Below, piece after piece: positions 1-8,899 of a stretch of DNA of 64,000 bases. Position 1 is the first letter of the stretch. Every line of letters starts with the position of its first letter. Origin of the DNA: Phaeobacter sp. G2 (lineage in GTDB: Bacteria > Pseudomonadota > Alphaproteobacteria > Rhodobacterales > Rhodobacteraceae); the NCBI GenBank assembly GCA_025163595.1, contig CP104105.1, positions 1-64,000 of the forward strand, written 5' to 3'. A model generated the notes under the pieces. The model was given only the letters and a program-made list of their open reading frames with translations. It had not been told where the DNA came from and made no database searches. The position numbers and the translations under genes are program-made.

Positions 1-347
1 ACCGATTGCTCGTAGGTCACAAATTCTTCCTGTGCGGCGATGCCGCGCCTATTGGCAGTCGCAATCGTAGCACCATCACTGTTCAGGATCTGGATAGACA
101 AAATTTTGGGCGTTCGAACCAGGGCCTCTTGAAGACCGGTCTCCAGGACCGGCACGTCTTCCACAATGATGGATTCGAGCATCAACCCGCTCAGCAGCGA
201 AACCGTTAGCCCGGCCTGTTCATTCAATTGATCACGCAACCGGTTGCCTTCGGTCCGTCTGGCAACAGCTCCCACAACCAGCGCAACCAAAAGAGCGGCC
301 AGCGAAAGTGAAATCACAATCTGAAACAGGATACCCGTGCGTTTCAT
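1..347 (-). CDS. Membrane sensor protein, N-terminal part only (C-terminus beyond window)
   Basis: The gene reads leftward and runs off the window after about 115 residues. It begins with one hydrophobic helix (residues about 7-27), followed by a charged stretch and a probable periplasmic sensing region containing the segments LLSGLMLES and IQILNSDG, the latter resembling a PAS/Cache-type strand. No output domain is visible, so histidine kinase, diguanylate cyclase or chemoreceptor are all possible. It starts 17 bases after the stop of the PhnD-like gene, so the two probably form an operon in which the binding protein presents a ligand to this sensor. That pairing is inferred from context. 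Confidence 0.6.
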   Translation of the reverse strand, partial: MKRTGILFQIVISLSLAALLVALVVGAVARRTEGNRLRDQLNEQAGLTVSLLSGLMLESIIVEDVPVLETGLQEALVRTPKILSIQILNSDGATIATANRRGIAAQEEFVTYEQS

Positions 348-364
348 GTCTCTGCTTTTCTAGG

Positions 365-1219
365 CTAAAAGCTACGGCTTTGTTCGATTGCGTCGCGGAT
401 GATGTCGTAGTCAGAATCCTGGCTGGCCAAAAATCCATTTTTGGCAACACGTCGAAGAATTTCTTCGTTCTGGGCCGCCAACATGACCTGCCGCATCGCT
501 TGCACAATCTTTGGATCTAGCTCCGCAGAGGCCAGCCAGGGCTTTGTCACATTTTCAAAGGACACCAGAACCCGGATCGAAACCCCTTTGGCCACAAGTT
601 TTATATAGGTGCTTTCTTTCAACGCCCCTGCTGCAAATTTCCCGGCCCCCACCGCCTCTCCGACCAGATCATGTCGACCCAAATAGGCAAAGCTGTGTAA
701 ATCGCTGCCGGTGATACCAGCATCCAGTAACTGCGCCTGCGCCAGATACCGACCGATTGTTGACAGCTCATCGCCAAAGGCAAAGGTCAGCCCAACCAGT
801 TCATCCAGGGATTCGACCGAACTGTCGCGATGGACCACAATCACCCCCTTGAACCGCTTTTCACCCTTTTTGGATTCCATCGCCACGATACGGATCTGCG
901 GATTGAGTTCCTTAACCCTGACGTAAGACGCCGGACCAAACCGGGCAAAGTCCACTTCACCCTCCGCCAACTGGCGCACACCTTCTTCGTATTCCTTGGC
1001 AATCGCCATCTTGATCGTGACCCTTTCCCCCAGTCGTACAGACATCCGGTCCGCCAGAAAGGTCAGGAAAGGGCGGTATTTGCGCACTGTTTCGGTAGGT
1101 TTGTCAGCGGCATAGGTTCCAAAAGTAAGCGTTATATCCGCACGCGCATCACAGGCCGCCAAGACCAGCATCCCCAAGGCCAGGATAACGGCATAAATAC
1201 TGCTATTGGACTGCTGCAT
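365..1219 (-). CDS. PhnD-like phosphate/phosphonate-type periplasmic binding protein
   Basis: This 284-residue protein starts with a signal peptide (hydrophobic residues about 8-22, then ACDARA, possibly a lipobox-like site). The mature part fits the PhnD/SsuA2 periplasmic binding family: LTFGTYAADKP near the N-terminus, FARFGPASYV around residue 95, a GVIVVHRDS strand near residue 127, and the LTFAFGDELSTIG motif around residue 145. The start has a strong AGGAGG ribosome site. No ABC permease or ATPase lies beside it; the next gene is a membrane sensor, so a ligand-presenting role in signalling is more likely than transport. The ligand cannot be told from the sequence. Confidence 0.82.
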   Translation of the reverse strand: MQQSNSSIYAVILALGMLVLAACDARADITLTFGTYAADKPTETVRKYRPFLTFLADRMSVRLGERVTIKMAIAKEYEEGVRQLAEGEVDFARFGPASYVRVKELNPQIRIVAMESKKGEKRFKGVIVVHRDSSVESLDELVGLTFAFGDELSTIGRYLAQAQLLDAGITGSDLHSFAYLGRHDLVGEAVGAGKFAAGALKESTYIKLVAKGVSIRVLVSFENVTKPWLASAELDPKIVQAMRQVMLAAQNEEILRRVAKNGFLASQDSDYDIIRDAIEQSRSF

Positions 1220-1343
1220 GGATGAGCCTCCTGGCCAATTTTGAATCTGCCAACCGCATGGGTCTCTTACTTATCAACCATCAATTGAGTTCATCACGTT
1301 AATATCCTCGCATCCTTTTCTAAAAATTTAGTTGAAACTCTTG

Positions 1344-1373
1344 GTTGCCGCCAACGGTTAACCGTTCAGCAAC
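1344..1373. promoter_or_regulatory. Candidate operator palindrome between divergent genes
   Basis: A perfect 14-base palindrome, AACGGTTAACCGTT, occupies 1353-1366. It is flanked by GTTGC (1344-1348) and GCAAC (1369-1373), forming a slightly asymmetric outer inverted repeat. It lies in the 223-base gap between the divergent PhnD-like gene and the rhodanese/YidC/PEP-synthase fusion, about 77 bases before the start of the latter, where a dimeric regulator could control both. The binding protein is unknown. Confidence 0.45.
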
Positions 1374-1442
1374 ACTTTAGGTATCTTTTAATTAAAATCA
1401 CACAACCTTGAATGCTTCCCTAATAGTCAAATAGGACTCTCA

Positions 1443-4400
1443 GTGCAAACACCGTCCGTCCCCGCCAATACTCGCAAAACTTGTATTGTACTTATGTTCA
1501 CTACACTGCTTTTGGGTGTCCCCATTGCTGCCCAGGCTATTCCCTCGCCGGAGTTGGTCATTGGCTCTGTCACCTCACTGACCCAGGTTTTTGCAGTCGG
1601 GCTGGCGATGATTTCAGGGACTGGCGTGCTTGTGGCAACCAAGCTGGGGTTCAAGCCACAGACCACACAGCAGCGCTATCCGCTCAGGCTTATTTCCGCA
1701 CTGCTGTTCTTTGTGGCGATGCTGGCAGCCGCAAACTACTGGCAATTCAAGTCTCACCAGAACGCCGAGCAGGCCCGATTACAAGAAACCCTGCTCCGCC
1801 CGGCGCAGTTTGCCGGTACCCAGATCAAAGACGACACGCTGAAAGAGACCAGCTTCACCAAGCAAGAAGAGAACCCTCTGGCCATCTCCACCGAGCAAGC
1901 CGCCGCGCTGCTGGCCGCCGGAGACACCGCCTTCTTTGACATTCGCGAAACTGGCGAAAACGCCATGGGCAGCCTGCCCGGTGCGCTTCATATCCGCTTT
2001 CCCGATTTCCTGCAGTCCCGGCCGCTTCAGCCCGGTCAACGCGCGGTGGTGTTTTGCCACAACGGCAACCGCAGCTCTGAAACCTGTGCTGAACTGGCAA
2101 AACTTGGCATTGACTGCAGCTTTATCGCCGGCGGCATTGAGAAATGGATCGTCGAAGGGCGGCCTTATAGCGATGCCGAGGTTCAGTCCCTCGCCGATCT
2201 GCGCGCCATCCCAGAATATAGCAACAAAGACACGCTGCTCAGCACCGCTGATTTCACCACATTGGTAGACGCCACAGACCTGCAAATCCTTGATACCCGA
2301 TATCCCGGTGATTTTGCGGCCGGCCATCTGCCCGGGGCGATCAATATCCCAATCCGCGCCCTTCCCACGGATGAGTTGATGCGCCGCATCACCGCCCTGG
2401 AAGACAAACCAACAGTGACTGCGTGCTACGATCGTCGCAGCTGTTTTATGGGGCAGGTTCTGGGGCTTGAACTGACCCAAAACGGCATCGACTACCAAGG
2501 TCGCTACACCCTGCCGTGGGAGTATTTTATTGCACCACCGTCAAAACCGCATGTGCAGACCTGGCTGGCGGAGCAAAACCAAACCTATTGGCAACAGGCG
2601 GTTTCTGCAGTGGCAGCGGCACTGATCTGGAGCCATGAGCGCAGCCATCTGTTGCTTGGGCTGTTTGCCTTTTCCCTGTTGACCCGTATTCTGATCTTGC
2701 CTGTGGCGTTGAAGGCAGAACGCGATCAGATCATCACCCACAACAGCGCCGATGCGCTCGCAAAGCTCAAATCCAAACTGGCCCAGGACCCCGTGCGCAA
2801 AGCCCGCGCCCTTCAGGCCTTTTATGCCTCCAAGGGACTGACCCCGCTGCGCAACTTGACTGCGCTGCTGTTTTTACCCGTGATGATGCTTGGCGTGTCC
2901 GCCGCAGGCGAGGCCAGTGGCCTGCACCCTATCCAGGTGCTCTGGATCGCAGATCTCGGCCAGCCGGACCCGCTGTTTGCCTTGCCGCTGCTGTTTTGCG
3001 GATTGGCCGCGATTTATCTGGTCTGGGCCGTTGCCAAGACCGCACGGCAAGTCAAGCTTTGGCTGTTCTTGGGCGTTCCCGTCTTGTTTGCCATGGTCTA
3101 TGGCCTCAGCGCTGCCGCCAATATCTACCTCTGTTTCAGCCTCAGCCTGTTGCTGCTGCAACGCGCCTATGTGACCGGGGTACACAGCACTCTGCAACAC
3201 CGCATCGCCCTGTGGCACCACCAGCGCCGACTTGCGCAATTGCCCGCCGGTGTTATCCCCATGGGCTATACAGAAGAGCTGGCAACAGCTGGCAACAAGG
3301 CTCTGCGATTGTCCGTGCTGAAAAACGCTGGCCTGCCAGTTCCCAGCGGTGTGGTGCTGCGCCGCGAAGCCATTGACCACTTCCAAAAGATGACGCGGCC
3401 ACAGCAAGACAGTTTCGCCGCGCAGATCTGGCAGCTGGTGGGGGAAAAGCCCTGCGCAGTGCGCAGCAGCGCCAGCAATGAAGACGGCGCCGATCAAAGC
3501 TTTGCCGGGGTGTTTGATTCCGAACTGAACGTCACCGGCGCCACTATGCGCGCAGCGCTCAACAGCGTGGTGGCAAGCTTCACATCTGACCGGGCCGCCA
3601 GCTATGAAACACAGGGGCCAGAGGACTCCTCAGCCAATATCCTGGTGCAGCACATGGTGCAAGCTGACTACGCCGGCGTCCTGTTCACCCAAGACCCCAG
3701 TGCCCCCGGCATGACCATGGTGGAATGGGTGCGGGGCTGCGGTGACGATCTGGTCTCAGGTCGGGTCACACCTGTTTCGCTGCGCTTTGGTCGCTGCAGT
3801 GGACTGCCCGCCGCCCCAGATCAGGATCAAATCCTGGATCTGGCCCCCCTCTTGGCCCTCGCACGCAGGGTTGAGGCCGCCTTTGGCTGCCCACAGGATA
3901 TCGAATGGGCCTATGCGGATGGCCAGTTCCAGATCCTGCAAAGCCGCGATATCACCACTCTGGCCCGTGGCCCCGAGGCGGAACAGACCCGCCTGGCGGA
4001 ATGGCGCACCATTCTTGACCGCTTTGGCGACGCAGATCCGGATATGGTGATCCTGGAGCAGGATGAAATGTCCGAAGTCCTGCCCCGCCCGACGCCGCTG
4101 TCATTCTCCCTTATGGCCAGTCTTTGGGCTCCTGGTGGCAGTGTGGACCACGCCTGCCGCGCCCTGGGCGTGCCCTATGGGCTGCCCGAAGGCCGGGATG
4201 GCCATCTCGTCAACCTTTTTGGCAAGACCTATGTGGATGCCAGGTTAAAGCAGGCGATGACGCTGAAACTGACCAAGACCAAAGCGAAACAGCTGCGCCG
4301 CCAGGCCCCCCCTCTGGTCGCAGATTTCCGTACCAAGACCATGCCGCAGATCGCGGATCGGCTGGCGATCTGGCAGGCGGTGGACTACGCCGCCCTCCCG

Positions 4401-5456
4401 CAACACAAGCTGATTGAGACCATTCAAAACCTGCACCACCTCTTTGCCCAGGAAATCTACGTCGAGGCTGAAAAGATCAATATCCTTGCCAGCTTCACCA
4501 TGGGAGAGGCCAGCGCCGCCACCGCAGGTGACGCCAGTCTGCGCAGATATCTGATGCAGACGGACCTCCCCAACACCCCCTCTGCGCTGCTGGCGTCCTG
4601 TCACGGCAACCGCGAAACCGCCATGGCCCTGATGGGACATCGATCCATCTTTGATTATGAACTCAGCACCCCGCGCTACAGCGAGGCCCCTGCCCTGCTC
4701 TGGCCGCTGCTGGAAAACCCGATTGAGCAGATCTCCGGCCATACAGCGCTGCCAGCCAACCTGCCACATGATTTGAAAAAGACAATTACGCTGGCGCTGA
4801 CCTTTCAGGATCTCAAGGAGCAGTCCAAACATGAGGCCCTGCGCATTCTCGCCGAGCTGCGCCGTGCGGTGCTTACCCTGGGCGCGACTTCAGGCCTGGA
4901 TGATCTGATTTTCCAGTTCACCCTTGACGAGATGCAGCACAACGATTGGTCGGCCCCAAAAGAGTTGCTGCAATTGGCACAAGCACGCAAATCCCAAGAA
5001 GACACACGCAAAGTCGCGGCTCCAACCCAGGTACAACTGACACTACGGGATTGCGAAATGCTGTCGCTTGGCGCTCTGGCGCCGCTTACAGAGGGGGCTC
5101 TGGCAGGTACCTGCGTTGCCGGACATGGCAGGGTGACAGCCCGCGCCTTCTGGGTCACCGATGAAACAGCCACGGGGCCGGAGGTGTTTGAGGGCTTTAA
5201 CGACGGCGATATCTTGGTCTGCCGCATGATCAACCCCGCCTGGCTGCCCTATGTGCAGCGCTCTGGCGCGGTGCTCAGCGAGGTTGGCGGCTGGTTGAGC
5301 CACATGGCCATTGTCGCCCGCGAAAAGGATATCCTGATGCAGGTTGCCTGCAAGGGACTGGGTCAGATTGAAACAGGCGTCCAGGTCACCGTCAGCGAAG
5401 ATGGCAGTATCACCCTGGTAGAGGACGGGCAGAGGAGGCAGGCCGTCTCTGCCTGA
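1443..5456 (+). CDS. Rhodanese x2 - YidC/Oxa1-like membrane domain - PEP-synthase-like fusion protein
   Basis: A single uninterrupted 1337-residue frame starting at GTG (AGGA eight bases upstream). The order is: signal/membrane segments (about 13-55 and 81-101); rhodanese domain 1 (about 150-245) with active-site-type Cys205 in VFCHNGNRSS; rhodanese domain 2 (about 262-365) with Cys328 in TACYDRRSC; a YidC/Oxa1-type membrane region (about 395-580) with LLTRILILPVALKAE, LQAFYASKGLTPLRN and LWIADLGQPDP; a PEP/pyruvate-dikinase ATP-grasp domain (about 605-840) with CAVRSSASNEDG; and a C-terminal PEP-utiliser mobile domain (about 1250-1330) with His1287 in GGWLSHMAIVARE. The domain families are recognisable, but the combined function is not. 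It may be a membrane-anchored phosphotransfer enzyme that uses sulfane-sulfur chemistry. Confidence 0.75.
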   Translation: MQTPSVPANTRKTCIVLMFTTLLLGVPIAAQAIPSPELVIGSVTSLTQVFAVGLAMISGTGVLVATKLGFKPQTTQQRYPLRLISALLFFVAMLAAANYWQFKSHQNAEQARLQETLLRPAQFAGTQIKDDTLKETSFTKQEENPLAISTEQAAALLAAGDTAFFDIRETGENAMGSLPGALHIRFPDFLQSRPLQPGQRAVVFCHNGNRSSETCAELAKLGIDCSFIAGGIEKWIVEGRPYSDAEVQSLADLRAIPEYSNKDTLLSTADFTTLVDATDLQILDTRYPGDFAAGHLPGAINIPIRALPTDELMRRITALEDKPTVTACYDRRSCFMGQVLGLELTQNGIDYQGRYTLPWEYFIAPPSKPHVQTWLAEQNQTYWQQAVSAVAAALIWSHERSHLLLGLFAFSLLTRILILPVALKAERDQIITHNSADALAKLKSKLAQDPVRKARALQAFYASKGLTPLRNLTALLFLPVMMLGVSAAGEASGLHPIQVLWIADLGQPDPLFALPLLFCGLAAIYLVWAVAKTARQVKLWLFLGVPVLFAMVYGLSAAANIYLCFSLSLLLLQRAYVTGVHSTLQHRIALWHHQRRLAQLPAGVIPMGYTEELATAGNKALRLSVLKNAGLPVPSGVVLRREAIDHFQKMTRPQQDSFAAQIWQLVGEKPCAVRSSASNEDGADQSFAGVFDSELNVTGATMRAALNSVVASFTSDRAASYETQGPEDSSANILVQHMVQADYAGVLFTQDPSAPGMTMVEWVRGCGDDLVSGRVTPVSLRFGRCSGLPAAPDQDQILDLAPLLALARRVEAAFGCPQDIEWAYADGQFQILQSRDITTLARGPEAEQTRLAEWRTILDRFGDADPDMVILEQDEMSEVLPRPTPLSFSLMASLWAPGGSVDHACRALGVPYGLPEGRDGHLVNLFGKTYVDARLKQAMTLKLTKTKAKQLRRQAPPLVADFRTKTMPQIADRLAIWQAVDYAALPQHKLIETIQNLHHLFAQEIYVEAEKINILASFTMGEASAATAGDASLRRYLMQTDLPNTPSALLASCHGNRETAMALMGHRSIFDYELSTPRYSEAPALLWPLLENPIEQISGHTALPANLPHDLKKTITLALTFQDLKEQSKHEALRILAELRRAVLTLGATSGLDDLIFQFTLDEMQHNDWSAPKELLQLAQARKSQEDTRKVAAPTQVQLTLRDCEMLSLGALAPLTEGALAGTCVAGHGRVTARAFWVTDETATGPEVFEGFNDGDILVCRMINPAWLPYVQRSGAVLSEVGGWLSHMAIVAREKDILMQVACKGLGQIETGVQVTVSEDGSITLVEDGQRRQAVSA

Positions 5457-5507
5457 GCGGCCAAACAAAAACCACCACCTGATCCATCACCCAGGGCTGC
5501 CCATCAC

Positions 5508-5530
5508 AAAACCGCCAGAACGGTTGTTTT
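5508..5530 (+). terminator. Possible weak Rho-independent terminator
   Basis: A short stem AACCG/CGGTT with a six-base loop is followed by GTTTT, about 54 bases after the stop of the large fusion gene and before the RpiR-type gene. The stem is only five pairs, so this is tentative. Confidence 0.35.
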
Positions 5531-5568
5531 AAATTCCACCCAGGGCAATCATATGATCTTAATGCCTT

Positions 5569-6480
5569 ATGGATCCACATCTCGACCCGAAACAGACCAC
5601 CCGGCTGATTGCCGTCCTTAAAGATCACATCGGGCAAATGCCTGCCAAACTGGCGCAGGCCGCAAAATACATCATCGACAATCCGGGAAGCTTTGCGCTG
5701 GATCCCGTACGTGACACTGCACGCAAAGCCCAGATCAGCGCCAACAGCTTTGTGCGCCTTGCGGACCGGCTGGGGTATGACAGTTTTGATGCCCTGCGTC
5801 GCCCCTTCCGAGATGCGCTGATCACCTCTAACGAAGGCCCGGGTGCTGCGGATTGGATTGGCCAGATGGCCGGGCATGGGCCAGCGGCAGCGCTTCAGGC
5901 CAGCGCGGTGCAAAGCGAGCTGAACATGGTATCGCGCTCACTACGCCAGATGGGTGCAGACCGCACCCAGGCGATTGTCGAAACCCTGCGGAGTGCCAAA
6001 CAGTGCTACGTGACCGCCAGCCGCGCCAGCTATGCGCTGGCCTATTATTTTCACTACGTGGCGCGCATGGCCCTGCCGGCGATTGATCTGGTGCCGCGCC
6101 ATGTCGGCACCACCCTGGATGATCTGATTGGTCTGGGGCCTGAGGACTGCCTGATTGCCATCACCTTTGCCCCCTATTCAACCAGCACCATCCAGGCCCT
6201 GCGTCAGGCCCGAAAGCTCGGCGCCCGCATCGTGCTGATTTCGGACAGTGAGGTCATCGCCCCGGGGGTTGAGGCGGATCACGTTCTGACGGTCACAACC
6301 GCCTCCCTGCACCCCTTTGGCGCCTACGGCGGGGCGATGGCAGTGCTTGATTGCCTGCTGACCCATCTGATTGAGGCCGGCGGCGCAGAAGCACGCCACC
6401 GGATTGAGGCCTATGAAGCGCTGAGACAGGACAGTGGCGCCTATTGGACAGGGGCCAAGCTGCCTCAGATCCGCAGCTGA
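5569..6480 (+). CDS. RpiR-family (HTH-SIS) transcriptional regulator
   Basis: The protein has 303 residues, typical for RpiR/MurR regulators. The N-terminal helix-turn-helix domain (about 8-80) contains ANSFVRLADRLGYDSFDALR, a pattern characteristic of the family. The C-terminal SIS domain (about 125-265) contains YVTASRASYALAYYFHY and the strand pattern DCLIAITFAPYSTST that normally binds a phosphosugar or related effector. It is transcribed convergently with the DDAH/AruI/AruH operon, with only 24 bases between them, so it is the best local candidate for controlling that operon, perhaps through the inverted repeat at 10173-10206. That link is inferred. Confidence 0.85.
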   Translation: MDPHLDPKQTTRLIAVLKDHIGQMPAKLAQAAKYIIDNPGSFALDPVRDTARKAQISANSFVRLADRLGYDSFDALRRPFRDALITSNEGPGAADWIGQMAGHGPAAALQASAVQSELNMVSRSLRQMGADRTQAIVETLRSAKQCYVTASRASYALAYYFHYVARMALPAIDLVPRHVGTTLDDLIGLGPEDCLIAITFAPYSTSTIQALRQARKLGARIVLISDSEVIAPGVEADHVLTVTTASLHPFGAYGGAMAVLDCLLTHLIEAGGAEARHRIEAYEALRQDSGAYWTGAKLPQIRS

Positions 6481-6504
6481 ACTGCTGCGCAGAACGGGGC
6501 TAGT

Positions 6505-7287
6505 TCAGAACCGCAGCGACAGGCAGGACATGCCGCCATCCAGTTTCGCACAATCGCTATTGTCGATCTGCACCACTTCAAATCCCGCCTTGTCCAGCAT
6601 CTCGGCGGTGCGGGGAAATCCTGCCGGGCAGAGCACCAGATTGTTGAACCGAATGGCATTGGCCGCCGCCTCTTCGCCATCGGCCACATCCAAGATCCGA
6701 TACCCTTCAAAGCAGCCAGAGGCCGACAGCCGTTTGGTTGCCAGAATGGTTTCACCATCCATCAGGGAACAGTCAGTCTTGAAATGCAAAACACCCGGCG
6801 GTGTGAAGACTTCGCGCAGAGAATGGCCCCAGTCCGCCACGATCTCAGCCAGCTCGGCGACCCCGGCCGCATCAGTCCGATCCGAGCGCCCAACCAGCAC
6901 TTCGCGCCCCGTCACCAGGATGTCGCCACCCTCGATATGGCCCGGCCCGCTGATTTCGCGGACATCCGCGTAGCAGTCCCGCAAAGTTGGCGCCATTTCA
7001 GCCACTTCGCCCATCCGTGACGGCGCACCCGGGCGCATCAGAACCGCCCCCTGCGGCAAGCAAAGAGCAGTATCCTCAACAAAAACCGCATCTGGAAACG
7101 CCTCCAGAGGCTCCAGTTCAATCACCTCAGCGCCAGTGCTTTTGAGCGCCGCCACATACTGCGTGTGCGCTGCCAGCATGCCTGTCAGGCTGGGCGTCCC
7201 CATTTCGGTGGCCCGCAGCCCATCAACAATGCTGGCGGCAGGGCGGCGGGTAATCGCACGGGAGAATTCAAAACTCGGGTTCGTCAT
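6505..7287 (-). CDS. Dimethylarginine dimethylaminohydrolase (DDAH)-type amidinotransferase
   Basis: A 260-residue member of the guanidine-modifying superfamily, the usual DDAH length. Active-site residues appear in the right places: the FVED segment (residues 69-72), Glu119 in GHIEGGD, His168 in VLHFKTDCS and nucleophile Cys255 in the C-terminal GGMSCLSLRF. DDAH hydrolyses N-methylated arginine to citrulline and a methylamine in the cytosol. I chose the ATG at 7287, which has GAGGA upstream and sits just after the stop of the decarboxylase gene, over an in-frame upstream start that would overlap it. It is the last gene of a three-gene operon with arginine transaminase-pathway enzymes. Confidence 0.88.
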   Translation of the reverse strand: MTNPSFEFSRAITRRPAASIVDGLRATEMGTPSLTGMLAAHTQYVAALKSTGAEVIELEPLEAFPDAVFVEDTALCLPQGAVLMRPGAPSRMGEVAEMAPTLRDCYADVREISGPGHIEGGDILVTGREVLVGRSDRTDAAGVAELAEIVADWGHSLREVFTPPGVLHFKTDCSLMDGETILATKRLSASGCFEGYRILDVADGEEAAANAIRFNNLVLCPAGFPRTAEMLDKAGFEVVQIDNSDCAKLDGGMSCLSLRF

Positions 7288-7291
7288 CAGC

Positions 7292-8899
7292 TTAATCCTC
7301 AGCTGGCGCAAAGACAGGCGCGGTTATTTCAACAATGCAGGGCCCCTGGCCCTGATTTTTGGTAATGGCAGCAGCGATCTCTGCCGGGTCATCGGCAGCA
7401 CTGACATGGGGAATTCCAAACGACAGCGCAGTGGCCGCAAAATTTGGCGGCGTCGGATCGCAGCCAATCACCGCGACACCAACATCCTGCATCGAGATGG
7501 CAATCTCCCGGTAGCCTTGGTTGTTCCAGATCACAAAGGTGATTGGCAGGTTTTCGTCCACCGCCGTCATCACCTCAGGCAGAGAAAACTGCGCGCCGCC
7601 ATCGCCGACAATACAGATCACCGGCCGCTCCGGTGCCGCAATGGCCGCACCAATGGCCGCAGGGATCCCATAGCCAAGCGCGCCATATCCCGTAGCCGCA
7701 TTGAACCACCCGCCGGGGTGGTCGTGATCATAAAAGAGGTTTCCGGCATAGATCGGCTGAGTGGAATCCCCCACCATCACACTGCCGGGCAGGGCGTCCC
7801 GCATCGCGTTCAAAACCGCAACCTGGGCGCGGTAGTCCGCGCCGATTTCCTGCAGGGCCGCCTGACGCGCCTCGGCTGCTCGCTCTGCTCCGTCTGAACC
7901 GGCACATTCAGCAGGCAGGGCTGCCTGTAGTGCCGTGGCAAAGCTGCCAGCCTCTGCCAGGATTGGCAAAACAGCCGGGTGGCGATCCAGTTGTTGGTCG
8001 CAGATATCCACCCGGATCAGCTGCTGCATCTGTGGCCACTGGTCGGTGGCATACATATCGTAATCCGTGGGTCCAAATTCCGTCCCCAAGGCCAGTACAA
8101 CATCCGCGCTCTCGATCAGCGAACGAACCGCGATAAGGCTGGGGCTGGCCGGGACCCCAAGGGCATGGCGAAACATCAGGCCTCGGCCATTTGCGGTTTG
8201 CACCACCGGAGCATCCAGGCGTTCCGCCAAGGCACACAGGGCCTCCCCTGCCCGTTTGGCGCCGCCGCCAACCAGAATGACCGGGTGCTTTGCCTGGGCC
8301 AAGAGCTGCGCCGCCTGCTGCACCAGGGTATCCGGCACAGGGGCAGGTTCGACGCTGACAGGCGCAGAAAGCTCCGCCGCGGCACTGCCCGCGATATCCA
8401 ACGGGATCTGAATATGGGTCGGGCCGGGTCGACCAGAGGAAAACGGCTCAAAAGCCATGTTTAGGGCCGGATCCAGCGCCTCTGCCTCTGCCACATGGTG
8501 CGAGCTCAACGCAACCGTCTGCGCCAGCGCCTGTTGATCTGGCAATTCATGCAGACAGCCCAGGCCCTTGCCCAGGCTTGGCTGCGCATTAACCCCAGAA
8601 ACCACCAGCATCGGCACCGAATCCGCCCGCGCCTGTGCCATGGGAGTCAGCGTATTGGTCAAGCCCGGCCCGGTGATCACAAAGGCCACGCCGGGCTTGC
8701 CGGACACCCTGGCATAGCCATCCGCCATGAACCCTGCACCTTGTTCGTGGCGCGGCGTCACATGGCGCAGCCCCGAAGCCGCTAGCCCACGATAGAGCTC
8801 AACCGTATGCACGCCGGGAATGCCAAAAACGCAAGAGACATCGCGCGCTTTCAAACCATCAACAAGGGCTTCGCCGATGGTTTTTACAGAATCTGTCAT
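7292..8899 (-). CDS. Thiamine-diphosphate-dependent decarboxylase, AruI-like (5-guanidino-2-oxopentanoate decarboxylase)
   Basis: A 535-residue ThDP enzyme of the acetolactate synthase/decarboxylase family. The catalytic glutamate is Glu52 in PRHEQGAGFMADGYAR, and the cofactor motif GDGGAQFSLPEVMTA followed by WNNQGY (the GDG...NN signature) lies near residues 440-470. Paired with an arginine-type aminotransferase, it fits AruI of the arginine transaminase pathway, which decarboxylates 2-ketoarginine to 4-guanidinobutyraldehyde. It overlaps the aminotransferase stop by four bases (ATGA). A generic acetolactate synthase-like role cannot be excluded by eye, but neighbours and lack of a small subunit favour AruI. 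Confidence 0.78.
   Translation of the reverse strand: MTDSVKTIGEALVDGLKARDVSCVFGIPGVHTVELYRGLAASGLRHVTPRHEQGAGFMADGYARVSGKPGVAFVITGPGLTNTLTPMAQARADSVPMLVVSGVNAQPSLGKGLGCLHELPDQQALAQTVALSSHHVAEAEALDPALNMAFEPFSSGRPGPTHIQIPLDIAGSAAAELSAPVSVEPAPVPDTLVQQAAQLLAQAKHPVILVGGGAKRAGEALCALAERLDAPVVQTANGRGLMFRHALGVPASPSLIAVRSLIESADVVLALGTEFGPTDYDMYATDQWPQMQQLIRVDICDQQLDRHPAVLPILAEAGSFATALQAALPAECAGSDGAERAAEARQAALQEIGADYRAQVAVLNAMRDALPGSVMVGDSTQPIYAGNLFYDHDHPGGWFNAATGYGALGYGIPAAIGAAIAAPERPVICIVGDGGAQFSLPEVMTAVDENLPITFVIWNNQGYREIAISMQDVGVAVIGCDPTPPNFAATALSFGIPHVSAADDPAEIAAAITKNQGQGPCIVEITAPVFAPAED

Noticed and set aside
1779..2498. 239-residue minus-strand frame
   Set aside because: It is antisense to the rhodanese domains, which are clearly coded on the plus strand.
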